Source: Dipetalonema caudispina (taxonomy: Eukaryota > Nematoda > Chromadorea > Rhabditida > Onchocercidae). Taken from it: 64,000 nucleotides of DNA. Location: contig JABVXV010000098.1 of the NCBI GenBank assembly GCA_013365325.1, forward strand, positions 1 to 64,000. Direction: 5' to 3'. A program made the translations under genes and the position numbers. The stretch's first letter is position 1. Each line of letters begins with the position of its first letter. The notes under the pieces were generated by a model. The model was not told the DNA's origin, did not search any database, and saw only the letters and a program-made list of their open reading frames with translations. Shown one piece after another: positions 12,854-25,210 of the stretch.

Positions 12854-15800
12854 ATGATGGCTTCGGGAAACGAAACGAAAGATGAAGATATCATACGGGC
12901 AGATGACTCGATTCAAATGAAGTGCTATGAATCCGACGATTTTCAAACATTTCAAAAAACGGTACCTATCAAAAGTATTTTAAATTTTTTTTGAACATTT
13001 GCAAGATATTTTTATTGCAGTGGTAGCTTGCTTGTATTGTACGGCTAAATTGATAGCTTATGCAAAAAGAAAAAAAACGGAATTTTACTGTTTGCTCTCT
13101 CTTTGATCCTCTTTGCTTGATAAAGGCGGCAATAACCTGTTATCAAACGCCCCAGCCCTAGTAGTTTGTGTGATTCGTTACTTAAACATTAGCTGCATGC
13201 AAACTGAAGTGAAATTTACCGATGGATCTGAGGAAAAATTGAAATAGAACTTCAACGTTCATACCAAATCTATCATCAAAAAATTTTACTTTCAATTTGT
13301 GGGAGAAAGTCCTCTGCATAATTTACAGGTAGACGATTTGTTATTGGCAGCAAGCGTTGCAGCTACCATTTTCAATGTTTTGGTAATTTTCTGTGCTATA
13401 AAATTATTTCGACGAAGTGGCGATACGATGCATATATTCATTATCAGTATGACTATTGGTGACTTATTACTTACAGGTGATTGATTCGATTTTGTTAAAA
13501 ATGACTAGATGTGTAGAACAGTAACACCCAAGTAGTAAATTAAATTAGGAATTTAAAATCGAAGTTCGAAATTAGGCTAACATTCGATCATCATCAGTGC
13601 AATGATACATTCGAATTATTACATATTTTGAAGAAGGCAAAAGCTGAATGATATGAGTGCAGAAAAATCCGATAAAAATCAGCTGTTGCCTAGAAATTAA
13701 AGTGCTATTGAAGGAATAAAAGTGAATTATGTTTTATGTTAGCTACTGAAATTTTAATGTGCTTATAATTTTTTGCTGTGGCCGATAAGAAAATAAACGA
13801 TGCGTTGGAAAACTTTGAAAGATCTTCGTTACATCCATTCATATTTTAATTTAAACAGCATTTTAACTGTAATAACAATTTTCTGAGATTCTAAGTTAAG
13901 CATCAAGCTTTGTGCAAGATTTAAAATGCAATTAGATTAAATGGATTCGGATTCTATTTTTAGTATTTTGTCATCCAAACGAATTCTTGATTCGCAAACA
14001 TGAATTTTTGCAACATGCAAGCTTATGTGCAATAACTCATTTCTGCAACTGGTTAGGCTTGGCAGTATCAGGCCTATCACTAACAATGCTCAATCTTGAT
14101 AAGCTCATCTATTTCCAATGGCCATTAAGCTATGATCGTGCAATGTCGAAAAAAAGGGCTTCTATTTTATGCGCTTTCATTTGGAGCATTTCAGTAGGGC
14201 AAGCTTTAAATTTTTGATATAACCTTAAATCTATTTCAGAAAGATTTTCAATAAATTGTCTCGAAAAATAGGTGAGCTCTCTACCAGCTTTATCTAATAA
14301 TTCGTAATCATAGTAAGATGTTTTAAATTCTGTAAAATTATACTACGAAGTATGCAATGTATAATTCAACAATATACTCCGATGTCATAAAGATAAAACA
14401 AGTTTCAACCGTTTACCATATTGTAAACGACATTTCAGATATGTGACATGGGTTTGGGTGTTCAATGTTGTTTACATTGGCAAAAACTGCAATTTGCAAG
14501 TAAGTATCTACAAAATTCATTACTGTTATCAGTGACACATTTGACTTACATCGATTCATTACTGTTATCAGTGACACATTTGACTTACATCTGACACATT
14601 CTCCATCATTTCGGCAAATATTTTCTCTGGTTGGGTCCTGCTTTCACTATGAATTTTGAATACAAATCATCGCATTTCCACATGTAACTGGGCCTTTGGT
14701 GCTTAAATCCGTATCATCTTCCATTATGGGATGATCGACAGCATTGATGAAGCTCTATAACGTTGTACTTAATATGAAATACCTGATAAATGTGTATTTC
14801 ATAGATACCGCTTCATAACTGATTGGAAATTCATCTATTCTCTATTAATATTTTTAAGAACTCAAACTCGCTTGTGGTATTTTTCAAATTATTCTGAAAA
14901 TCAGTTAGATGTTTAGTTTTTCTTCAAAAAAAAAGAAAAAAAAAAAGAAAAAATAAATAAATAAATAAATGAAATTAGTGGAAAATAAGGATCTATTACA
15001 GATAGCCAGTGACCAAATGTATTTTTACGACATGTTTATGGTAACTTATTGTGTATTGCCAGTGACTTCGTCCCTTATCGTTAGTGGTTATTTATATCAA
15101 CTTACCCGTGAAAAACGTCATAATGGAGTTTCTGTTGGACAGTCGCAGAAGTTTAAGAACAAAGTTAGCTCATTTGCCCTACAAGGCCAATTTTTCAATT
15201 TAAAATAAAAATGTGTCGTTCCAATATAACTGCTTAATGATTTAAAACGACTTTTGAATCTTAAAATTCCGCATTTTTACAAGTTAAAGAAGTATTAATT
15301 TTTACTACTGCACACAAATATGAGTTTACTTCATTTTGCGCTTTCAAAAAAACGAAAGAAGTTTACACTGATATTCATTTGGTATCTCTTCTCCGTCAGT
15401 AATAGCTGTCTAAGGCCCAAGCGACAGATGTCGAGCTGAGGCTTCATCTCGCGAATTCACGAGTTATACTTCTTCTCTCGATCCTTAATTTTTGAAAACC
15501 AACCAAACAAAACAGTAAAACAGGTACCCTCTCTGATTGAAACAAAGATGTTACGTGCAGATGAAATCACTGATGTTTATTTTCGCCACAACAGCATGGA
15601 CATCGTTCAGCCTATTACCGTACCGCATTTTCAACATTTGTCGAATGCATCTATTCGAATGGAATACTTTAGACTGTGATACACAGTCGAAAATGAATTG
15701 GCTTGCTTATGTGTTACTCTATTTGCTTTTCCTGAATCCGGTTAGCTCTTTCTTCACTATCGAAATGGGAATTAGAATCATCAGGATCTGTGCAACACAG

Positions 15801-16307
15801 CTCTTGTTAATGGTATGTGAACTGGTTGAGAGCTGTCAACTTCTTCTATAACACTTCATCTTCTTTTAAAGTTTTTCAGATAATTAATCCCTTGATAACC
15901 GCATTAATATATGCACCGTATCGAATAACATTGAAACGATTTTTATTCAGTATTCCTGACAGAAATCGTTCGTTGTATAGCTGCCGTGATAATCAGACTG
16001 ATTTAAGGTATTTCCATTACTGAATTCCTTTATCAAATATCGAATCACTAAATTGAATCAAACTGTTAACTGATATTAACTTAGTAAACATTCTCTATTT
16101 ACTCCAGGTAATGAATGCTTTTTTGGGTTCATGTTGTCTAAAATCTTTACACATTAATTAATTGACAATTACAGCTATACATGCGTCTGTAACAGACGAT
16201 CTCGAGGATGTCGTGAGTCGGAGATAACTTTGGATCATGAAATGGTGAACTTGAATCGAACAACAGATACTGGAATAAATGTTAATACTACTAACGAAAA
16301 TTCATAG
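12854..16307 (+). CDS. Rhodopsin-class G protein-coupled receptor (orphan, nematode type)
   Basis: Seven-transmembrane receptor of the plasma membrane; ligand unknown. Exons: 12854-12961, 13329-13476, 13964-14198, 14439-14499, 15002-15163, 15561-15740, 15880-16007, 16175-16307; phases agree and give 384 aa. Exon 1 is a hydrophilic extracellular N-terminus with an N-glycosylation sequon (NET). TM1 and TM2 lie in exon 2. Cys107 before TM3 and Cys181 after TM4 can form the conserved disulfide. The TM3 end reads LDK (130-132) instead of DRY. TM5 is in exon 5, TM6 in exon 6. TM7 crosses the exon 6/7 junction, with an NPLIT variant of NPxxY (301-305) followed by a basic helix-8-like stretch. The last exon is a hydrophilic Cys/Arg- and Asn/Thr-rich tail. 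Intron 3 fits only with a GC donor at 14,199 (GCAAGC), which restores TM4. An amine or neuropeptide receptor is possible, but I cannot name the ligand class. Confidence 0.85.
14515..14592. repeat. Tandem duplication of a 39-bp unit in GPCR intron 4
   Basis: Two adjacent copies (14,515-14,553 and 14,554-14,592) identical except for the final base. It starts 16 bases inside the intron, just past its GTAAGT donor. A near-perfect copy indicates a recent event. Confidence 0.95.
14925..14970. repeat. Poly-A / AAAT microsatellite before GPCR exon 5
   Basis: An A-rich run with isolated G bases passes into about five AAAT units, ending about 30 bases before the acceptor at 15,001. It lies inside the intron. 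Confidence 0.85.
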
Positions 16308-18212
16308 GCTCCATGATCGCAAAAGGTGGAAAGGAAGAAAAATGACGTGAGGATTTACGTCTAACGACTGCAGTAGTGATGATTTTGTACTAAGTGAAGA
16401 ACTTTGTTTAGTTCTAGAAGAGAAGATTTAAAGAACCAATCGTAGATGGCAATATACATAATAATCAATAACATAAATTGATGAAGAAAAATATCTAAAG
16501 AAGAAATATTTGTTTCACAGATTGCAAAAACAATCTGCAATTTTTTTGTTATGAAAAATTATTGATTGTTGCTCATTTCAGAAATATGGAAAATAAGTAA
16601 TTCGTTATCACTTTTTTCAAAGTTTTTCGTTTAATTTATCGTTCTTCGTTTAATCACTTTGATCGCTTCAAAGTTTGATCACTTTATCATTTATCCTATT
16701 TTATATAATTAGTGAAGAGAAAACGTGAAATGGATCACTTGTCACTTTAAAATCGAATTCCAAACAAGTTTCAAGTCATGGCATGTAACGCTTGTTGCTA
16801 TTAACAATATTCATAGCACTGATTACATTAAGTGTAACTATAACTGTTTGTACGTCAATGATATGTTAGTAATACGGGTTAACGAAACGGACATACATAC
16901 GTACCGTCGATTGTTTATTGTATTGTACTATGTGATAAGTAATTTTCACTTACATACTTCCTATGTGCATCTGATCTATGGAATTTTAATAAATGTTATT
17001 CGTCTGATCACACATTGGAATTTTCAAAAAGACTATGTGAAGTATGAGAGAGAGGACAGGGAGTGGATGGGTAAAAACACTAAAAGTCTCCGTAATTGCA
17101 ATGAAAAGCGTATTTGCCATTTATTTTGACTTTCTAATACTATATCACAGGCAGTATGTTATGACAACTAAGATATCACTCCCGCGATTTCCCAATGTTT
17201 CAGAGCAGATCACTGCTGAAGTTGGAAGGATAGTTTTCATGCGAACCACATCAGTAGTGACATATCGGAATAGAGAAAGCTGCTGGGGGTGCATTTGTGT
17301 TTGAGAGAAGGGTCAGATGTTGGTACACTGCTTTCGGGAAGGTATTGGGAGGTTCCGAATGATGTGCTGTTGAAAAGGAGGTTACTTGTAGGGCACCGGA
17401 AAGATGACAGTTGGAACCGGAAAATGAGAACGAGAACGGCAAAGAAACTTAAGAGAAAAGACAGTAAGGTTTGGTGAGCAAAGCAGGCAAGATATCTTAT
17501 ACAAACAGACTCTAAGTTTATAATTTGTGAATTTCTAGATGGTTTGAAATGCATTTGGTCTTAAAGACACGCTCAGGAAATAGCATTCCGACTATTATTT
17601 TTATCTTTTCAGATTTGTTTTCTGAGAGTTGAAATCACCGTTCCGTTTCATAAAATTTGTTTATCGAAATTGCCGTTTCCTCTTTCAAAAAGGATTTCTG
17701 ATTGCAGTTGCAGGACTGATTCCTGATAGCTTTTTGAGAAAGAATCTCTGAATGCTCCCGTAAGAAGGATTTATACATAGCGTTTTCACAATGATTTTAA
17801 AAACATGTATGCCATGGAAATACATTTCGCCAGCTGTATTTTCTGAGATGAGATTCCATTCAGCTAATGGACGCAGATATTTGTGGAATTCACTAAAGGT
17901 AGGTTCTTCTTGATTGGAATAAACGTCAACCGACAATGCCTGTGTAAACTTTCGGAGAAACTACTTTAGATTTCAAGATACTTCCTCATGCTTCGCTCTG
18001 TTTTAATTTTCTTCTTTTTGCTTCTCATTTGACTATCATTAAAATTCTTCTAGATTTCGAAGAAATGAATTCTTCAATCATTCTTGATATATTCTTCTCT
18101 TGTATTGTTCTTTTCTTCTCTCCAATTGAAAATTACATCAAATTGTCGTCGTCTTGAGCAATTCGTAATTCCACAATAAAAATTCATTCTCGAACTCTTC
18201 ATTACAAGAAGG
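16308..18212. other. Intergenic, GPCR to UQCC1, no gene recognised
   Basis: Contains a 134-codon frame at 16,725-17,129 (+), opening with GTG rather than ATG, and overlapping frames on both strands at 17.2-17.5 kb. One of those, 17,289-17,477 (+), ends in a Lys/Arg-rich stretch. None has a domain I know or splice sites joining it to a neighbour. UQCC1 5' UTR or an unseen first exon may lie here. Confidence 0.4.
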
Positions 18213-20574
18213 ATGCTAGTTTGTTTTGTGTATGAAGCGCTGCTTTTTCAGATTCCCACCAGATGGTGTTCCAGTGAACCAATTTTTAAGGTTCAGAAAA
18301 AGATTATGTGGGACGAGTCATTTGAACAGCAAACGCGCACTGAACCGGAAACATCCTCTGCCCTTCAAGCAGTTGGGATTATTTGATTCTTTATTCTAGT
18401 TGAATAATAGTGGTTTTTGGGATAAAATCCTTATGGAATTTTTCATAATAGTACAATTTCTTTGTATTATTGCAGTAATCGTTACAAGAATAATTCTGCA
18501 GCGAAACATTGTAAATAAGTTTGCACTAATTATCAGTAATTTCTCCCAGTAGATCGATTGAACGTCACGTCCAAAAAAAACATTTTTTTTACAGCTTTGT
18601 TTTGGAATATTTACATCTGCGTGAGTCTGAAATGTTATTCTATATTAGGTGAAGTTTGGTTTGTGCTGAATATACTAAACAGGAATACTTGGCGTTTTAG
18701 ATAATGTATTCTATATTTATTGCAGGAAGATGAATCAGAAGATTTGGCTGATTTAAACGATACAGAGCCAAAGACACTCGCTGAAGCAACTGTTTTAAAA
18801 CAATTACGCATAAAAAAGATACTCGAAACATTGCAACAGTTTGATGAACGGGTACAGGATGAAAACTTTTTCAAAAAACTCAGCGAAAAGTGGAATTTGA
18901 AAATGGAACTCAGGAAGGCACGATCAGTACGACCTCAAGATCAAGTTGCATATACGAAGGAAATGCTGACAGTAATTTTTTTTTTTTCATTTACTATATT
19001 TAAACTTCTCGCTGCATGTAAGTGAGTTCAAAAAATTTCTGCATTTGGTAATTGATAGATATGGTTACATCTAATTTCCATTCTTTTTTTGCAGTGAAAT
19101 TTGATGTGTCAATTTAAGAGAATTTCTTATTAAAAAGGAAATAGAAAAAGGAAGTCGATCCCTTTTCTGGACTAGCAGATGAGTGAAATAACCTTTCTTG
19201 AAAGCTAGTTTTTAACTCTCACCTTAAATGCTGTTCTCAGCATCGTATTCCTGTTGAGTAACGTAACCGTGGAAATGTATACAATCTTAAAAAAAATTGT
19301 ATTATGTTTTGTTCTAAGTTTTTTTCTTGCATCAATAAGTAGTCATACACTACATGTTTTAGAATTTGGACCGTTCTGCTGCCCAGCTGTATTTTGATTG
19401 CGCTAATCGATTTCCATATTTGAAGCTTTGCACCGGCAAGTTCACTTATTTTTAAACTCTTCAAATTCATTTATTTTCCCATCTGTTTTCAGGGTGGGGG
19501 TTAGCAGATGCTATTTTTACCTAAACTGCTTGTCTTGTTGCAGCTCTTTGCTTACCAGACTATCTTTCCACATGGTACAAGCTCACCTTGATGCATACTT
19601 GGTTAGTTCATTTTTTGTTCTCAATCCTTTATATCGCTGAATTTTATTTGCGTATTTTCTATAATTCGCTGCTTGCGTAATTTATTCTTTTTTTGTTTAA
19701 TCTAAAAAATCTCTTGAGGGGTTGATTATTTGCAGGATGCTACTTGTTCGCTTACAATCGGTGTTAGAAGCAGCAGCTTTCATTAGAGTCAGGAACAGTC
19801 TTATCGAAATTATGTTTGATGACATTGATAAACGTCTAAGAGTTGTCTCGGTATTTTTTCGTAATTCTGAGTAAACAAGGCCTCATGTAATTCAGATATT
19901 TCTTTGCTTCTCACTCTACTGAAATCTTGGGGCATCTTCGTAAGTTTTGCAGGAAGAATTGCATGAAATGTTGTACCATAAAAATGACAAACGTCGTATG
20001 GCTGGTTTGTACATACAGACATTTTTCGAATATGATGAGGTTAATACATTATTTTTTAATTTTCTGTATTCGTAATTTATTAATTCTAAGTATTTTGGGA
20101 TTTGTCAGTTTTTTTGTTTCTGTTTGCATATATAAAAATTCAACAATTATTCAGGGATTTCTGTCCGATGACACTACATTAGCTGGTGCTTTATGGCGCA
20201 ATCTTTATATGCAACGATCCGTAGATCCAGTTCATCTCAATCGAGCGGTGTATTATGTCCGCGGAACGGTTTGTTTTAACTGTAAATAAAAAGTATCCAC
20301 ATTCGAGCTCTAAAAAAGTTATTTAAGATAGAATATTCTGGAAGCAAGAACATAAATTTCGAAGAATGATGAATGCGATGTATAATTATTTATAAATTTT
20401 TGCTAATTTTAGATGGCATACTTGGATGGTCTTAGCCTGGAGGAGATCCTTTTACAAGGTATCAAAAACTGGAAAATCGCATGTCTAGATCAAAAATCCA
20501 GCGATAAAAATGCTTTTGAAATGGCTGACAATGTAATTCATTCTTTAATGAATCAAAAACATACGCATACTTGA
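18213..20574 (+). CDS. uqcc1: Ubiquinol-cytochrome c reductase complex assembly factor 1 (CBP3-type chaperone)
   Basis: Assembly factor of mitochondrial complex III; in yeast and mammals CBP3/UQCC1 works with CBP6/UQCC2 on newly made cytochrome b. Exons: 18213-18371, 18726-18971, 19363-19435, 19544-19601, 19736-19850, 19953-20039, 20155-20268, 20413-20574; in phase throughout, about 337 aa against 299 in human. The family signature is clear from exon 3 on: LCLPDYLST follow on WYKLTLMHTW, then LSDDTTLAGALWRNLYM (human LSDDHGLAAALWRTFF) and YLDGLSLEEILLQG (human YLDSMNGEDLLLTG). Exon 2 is acidic then helical and is family-specific at best. The first exon is weak: the frame is open from ATG 18,213, but a CTTTTTCAG acceptor at 18,251 could instead be a trans- or cis-splice site, giving another N-terminus. 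Intron 3 uses a GC donor at 19,436 (GCAAGT). Confidence 0.9.
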
Positions 20575-23500
20575 AATACTGGCAGTTACTTTCAGGCAAT
20601 CATACAAACAATTATTACAATCGAAAAATTTAATTTTCTAATGGAATATTTCGCAATATTTCCACTTTCCACTTTTAAGTTCTTTTCCTACTTTTGTTTC
20701 TCGTAGGAAAAATGAGAGAAAAAAATAGGATCTTTTGTTATGTTTCTGCCATAAATTATTCCTCATGTTTTTCTTTGCGTAAAAATATAAGCGATATGCG
20801 TCAAAAATGTTTTCGACCGAAGAATTTTTTACTGTTATGTTATAAATTATCTTTTTTGTTAACACTTGGAATATTTATTTCATGATTTTATGCGTATCAC
20901 TGTAGTAGATTATCAATTTCTAAGCTACAATTCAGACAATGCCAACGGATGTTGCTATTAGTGTAATAGAAATGCTGTCCAGATTGAAATTAATTGTTAA
21001 ACAAATGAAGATTGGTGTATCATGCTTTCATTTGAAAGAGAGTTTCGTGGATTTTTGTGCAATCTTTATATGAAGTTTAATGTTGGCAAAAATGTGGTTA
21101 TAGAGAAGAGCAGAGTAGTTAAAACAATTGACAAAGTTAGTTCACGCGGGTGTAAGATCACTATTTTGAATTTATTTCGATATGAACATAAACTAAAGCA
21201 GAATTGAATTAGGGAAACCTATAGATTTGGCATTTCCTTCACTTTCCAGCCTAATTCTTTTGAATTTCAGTTTCATTTTTGTTAAGAAAAGGAAGTGTGT
21301 TCCGCATTTTTCATTCACCACCTCTTCTGTGAGGAGCATAAGTATTTCTTAAACATAAAGATGTCGTGCAAGATAAAGTGGAGATTGTGTATAGATCCAA
21401 AGGATAAGTTCTCAGGCTTGCAGCTTGGAAGGGAAATTAAAGAGGAAGAAAATGAGGACTTATCTTTCGCTTCTTCACTCGCTTGAAAAAAATTAACCAG
21501 TAAAATCGGCGTGAATGGTTATGAAAACACAATTTTAATATGCGCCAACAAGGAAAAGTGGCTTTACTTTTTTCTCTCTTCCCAAACTCCTCCAATTTCT
21601 TTTCTGCATTCAAAAGTTATGTGGAACTGGATTTTTATGACTTTTGCTTTGTATTTGTAATTTCATTCGTTTCATTTCTGCATCAAACATTCTGGAACTC
21701 TTATAGTCTTTCGATTTGGGAAGGAATTACTTCAAGGATTTAGATTTCGTAACTGAAGTCAAGTAATTAAAATTTTGAAATTAAGGGAAGACTGATGTTA
21801 GAGAGAGGCAATTAGCAGGGATTGGGAGACAGCTCAGATTGAGTTAAACTTTCTGGTCATCTCGATTATTATTATCTCTTTATGCTTTAGGATAAACATG
21901 TCATTTGCTTACAGCTGTGATTCTTGGACAGGATCAAGTAATGTATTTCCATACACCAATTGTTGGCGGAGTTGTTTTTCAATTGCTTCATTTTTTTGCT
22001 TAACTTATTAATTCCACTTTCCCCACTGTAATGCTAGAATGTTTGCAAGAAATTCTAATACTAATGATGTGAATCTAACTTCTTATTGGTGATTGAATTG
22101 ATTTATAAAAGCTGACCCGTTTTACCTAATTAACTCTCCGGAAGACTGCTGGAAGGAATATCATTGCCAGTTTAGCTTTCATTTTGATTGTTTGTTTATT
22201 TTCTCGGCTGTACTTCCATTCCATCTCATAGCTTATAGTCGATTATAAAATCACAATATAAGCCCGTTGAATTGCCAAGATGAACAATATGTAAATTTGG
22301 ACTTTAAAAATAAGGAGCAGAGTTTCCAGGAGATTGATGTAATATTTAAGGACATATGCGCCAGCTCATCTTCCATTGTTCACTCTCACATTTCATTTCC
22401 CAGTTCTTTTGCATCTCATTGAAACTATGTATAATCGGTAAAAATGAGACGGATATTTAAAAGTTCTAGCAATTATTTCTTTCCTTTAAACCTTTGAGTA
22501 ATGATGTGCTGTCGTCAAAGCAAATACCGCTTGTTTTTCAAGGCTTCATCCAAGCGCATCTATCGCTTTGTTTTCACTATAACAAATAAATTCCGCCCAT
22601 GCTTCCACCTACGTCGTTTTCATAGTAACAAATAAACTCTCCATACCTCATATCCTCATTCTCTCCTTACTTCAATACGTATCATTCTTAGTCATCAGCG
22701 CCTATTTGATATCTTTGTTGATTTTGTTTTGTGTTAAAATCTTTATCAGAATTTTCTTTTTAATTACTATACTTAATGATAGTGAAATGAATGAGAGAAG
22801 GATTCTGTCATCATTTATCACATCACTTAAGGACATTTACTGCTTATCATTTATCATTTAAATATTGATTAATAATGAATAAAAGAACTTCAGGAGGATA
22901 TAGCTCAGTCAAAAATTAAATATCAATCGTATTTCAGGGTTTTTTTCTAAACTTTTGCATTACGTTTCAAGTATTAAAAAATCAATCGATAAAGCTATTC
23001 TTAAACATCACATATCTGTATGACACATTTGGTCACTACATTTTCTTAATTTTAATGTCCACATTTATTTATTCCAATGTTTCTTTTTGGGAGGATCGAA
23101 TTCCATTCCACTCAATAATTCATTTATTGGATGTGTTGCCTGGAATCTCTTCCATATTGCTTGCATTCATATTATAAAAAGTTTTCCCGATTGAAACTTC
23201 TGGAGTTGTAAGATGGATTAATGGGGGCCCACTCAAAACTAGACAGTTCTAAAATTTCATGCAGATAAATATATTATACTTTTTCTGACCACTCTTCCGC
23301 AATAGTAACTGCCATAATGATTTGCAGTGATCAAAAATTTGTCTTTTGTATAGAAGCACTAAGTCTGACCATAAATGATGAGTACCATTATCTTAATCTA
23401 TCTTTTTCTATTTAATTTTTCTGCCCGCCTCTTCCTTTGATTTACACATTGCCTTTCTACTCACTTCATTAGTAATTGTAAACAACTTCTTGAAGAAAAC

Positions 23501-24273
23501 TCGCTATGGATAATCCTGATTTGCATCCTGTTCTAGACTGAAAAGCATGATTTTGAATCTTTGAAGCTGAAAGAATCATTTTAAAGTTAATTTCAAATCC
23601 AGCCATATGTATTTAAGTGCTGATACCAATGGGAAAAGAAAGGAGCAAAGCAGGAACTACTACCGTTACTGTTGCTAATCTATAAAATTTGAATGAAGCG
23701 GAAATTTGAAATCTCTACCATGAAAAAATGTCTAAATAAATTAGCTGACAGAAAAACGTTACGTCAAACATTTTTTTCTACAAATTGTTATAATTTTTTC
23801 GTTCCCTACAGAAACGAAAAAGCTATGTTTAGAATGTTTTCGTTATCACAGAGAATGAATAGAAGTAAGTCAGTAATCATTCTAGCTGCAAAAGCAAGTT
23901 TTTGGTGCATTAAGTTAAATTCAAAGCACAAATGTTCGGAATTAAAGATATTCCGTTTCCACTCAGCAGACATCCAAAACCATAAATTTGTAATTCTCCA
24001 ATTTTTTTCAAATATTTTACTGGAATTGTCTTATATATGACTGCCTAAGTGATTTATGATATTTGTGCTTAGAAAACTAAAAAAGTTCAAGAAAACTGTT
24101 ATTTTAGAAAGCTGGAAGAATTCATATATGATTATTATCTAGAGATTTCATGTCAAATAATTTGTGCAGCAAAAGTTGTTACCAATGATGTAAAATGGAA
24201 AGCGATCATTTTATAGTGTTGTGAGTAGCATACCAATATTCGTCAGCTGTTATAAGTCTAAATAGTATCTATC

Positions 24274-24310
24274 TCTTTGATATTTACTTATCTTTGATAT
24301 TTACTTATCT
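24274..24310. repeat. Tandem duplication of a 17-bp unit
   Basis: TCTTTGATATTTACTTA occurs twice back to back, followed by the start of a third copy. Intergenic. Confidence 0.9.
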
Positions 24311-25026
24311 CAATCTTTCGTATTGTTGTTTAAATCAGTAATTTTTATTACTTCGGAATAAACTTTATTGTAGGCTCATTGAAAATTGACAGTGGAAACA
24401 ATTGAAACAAGCAGATTTTCATGAGAAGTATTTGAACGAAAAAAGTATTTTAGTGTAGGAGAATTTAAAAGGAAGTGAAGATATTGTGAAGCACCGATGG
24501 CCTATTATTTGGACATTATTATAAAGTAAGGGTATTTAGCATAATACATGATGAGATTAAACAGAAATCCCAAATACTGATCTCTCTAGCATTAAGTTTT
24601 TAACTATGTCAAAGAGAAATTCTGCATCCTTGCAACACTTTAATCCTTAAAAGTATTCTGAAGTGGAAAAAGGTTTGCGTATCTTACCGATCAAATTTGT
24701 GTGAATTTCCGGTCCACTTACTTTTTTTTTTCAGTAGATTGCTAACTGATCTAAACATATGTTTGTAAATGAATTCCTAAACTCTCATCCTTATACGTTA
24801 AAATTGAAATGTTGGATAATTTTTAATCCGTGCAACAGCTCACAGGGTGAGTTAATCCAGACAGCTAGTTTTGTCGCGAAATCTAAATAAATTTCACTAA
24901 GGAAAGAATAATACATTTGTTTTAATTAAAGTAATTGATGTTTCATTTCGTGATGAACCAATTCATCTTATAAATTGTTAATATAAATCATTTAACTTAT
25001 ACTCATTCTTGTCTAAGATGAGATAT

Positions 25027-25210
25027 CAACACAATACGTCTTTGTTGTCTGTGGTTAAAATATGCTTAAATCAAATCCGACAGCAACGCGCTATCCTTTG
25101 TTCATATCCTTAAAATAAGATTGCAACATCGTGTCCTTTGTTTCATATGCTTAAGTTAGAATTGTAAAACATTGTCCTTTGTGTCTTATGCTTAAGCTAG
25201 GGTTACAATA
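25027..25210. repeat. Diverged minisatellite, about four units of 40-50 bp
   Basis: Each unit carries a CTTTGT-like core followed about 10 bases later by TATGCTTAA or a close variant. Units begin near 25,027, 25,080, 25,122 and 25,163. Their divergence marks an old local expansion. No coding frame is kept across the units. Confidence 0.7.

Noticed and set aside
16725..17129. 134-codon plus-strand frame
   Set aside because: Opens with GTG, has no recognisable domain, and this length is within chance expectation for the window.
23693..24040. 115-codon ATG-started frame
   Set aside because: No domain, splice partner, acceptor or polyadenylation signal; chance cannot be excluded.
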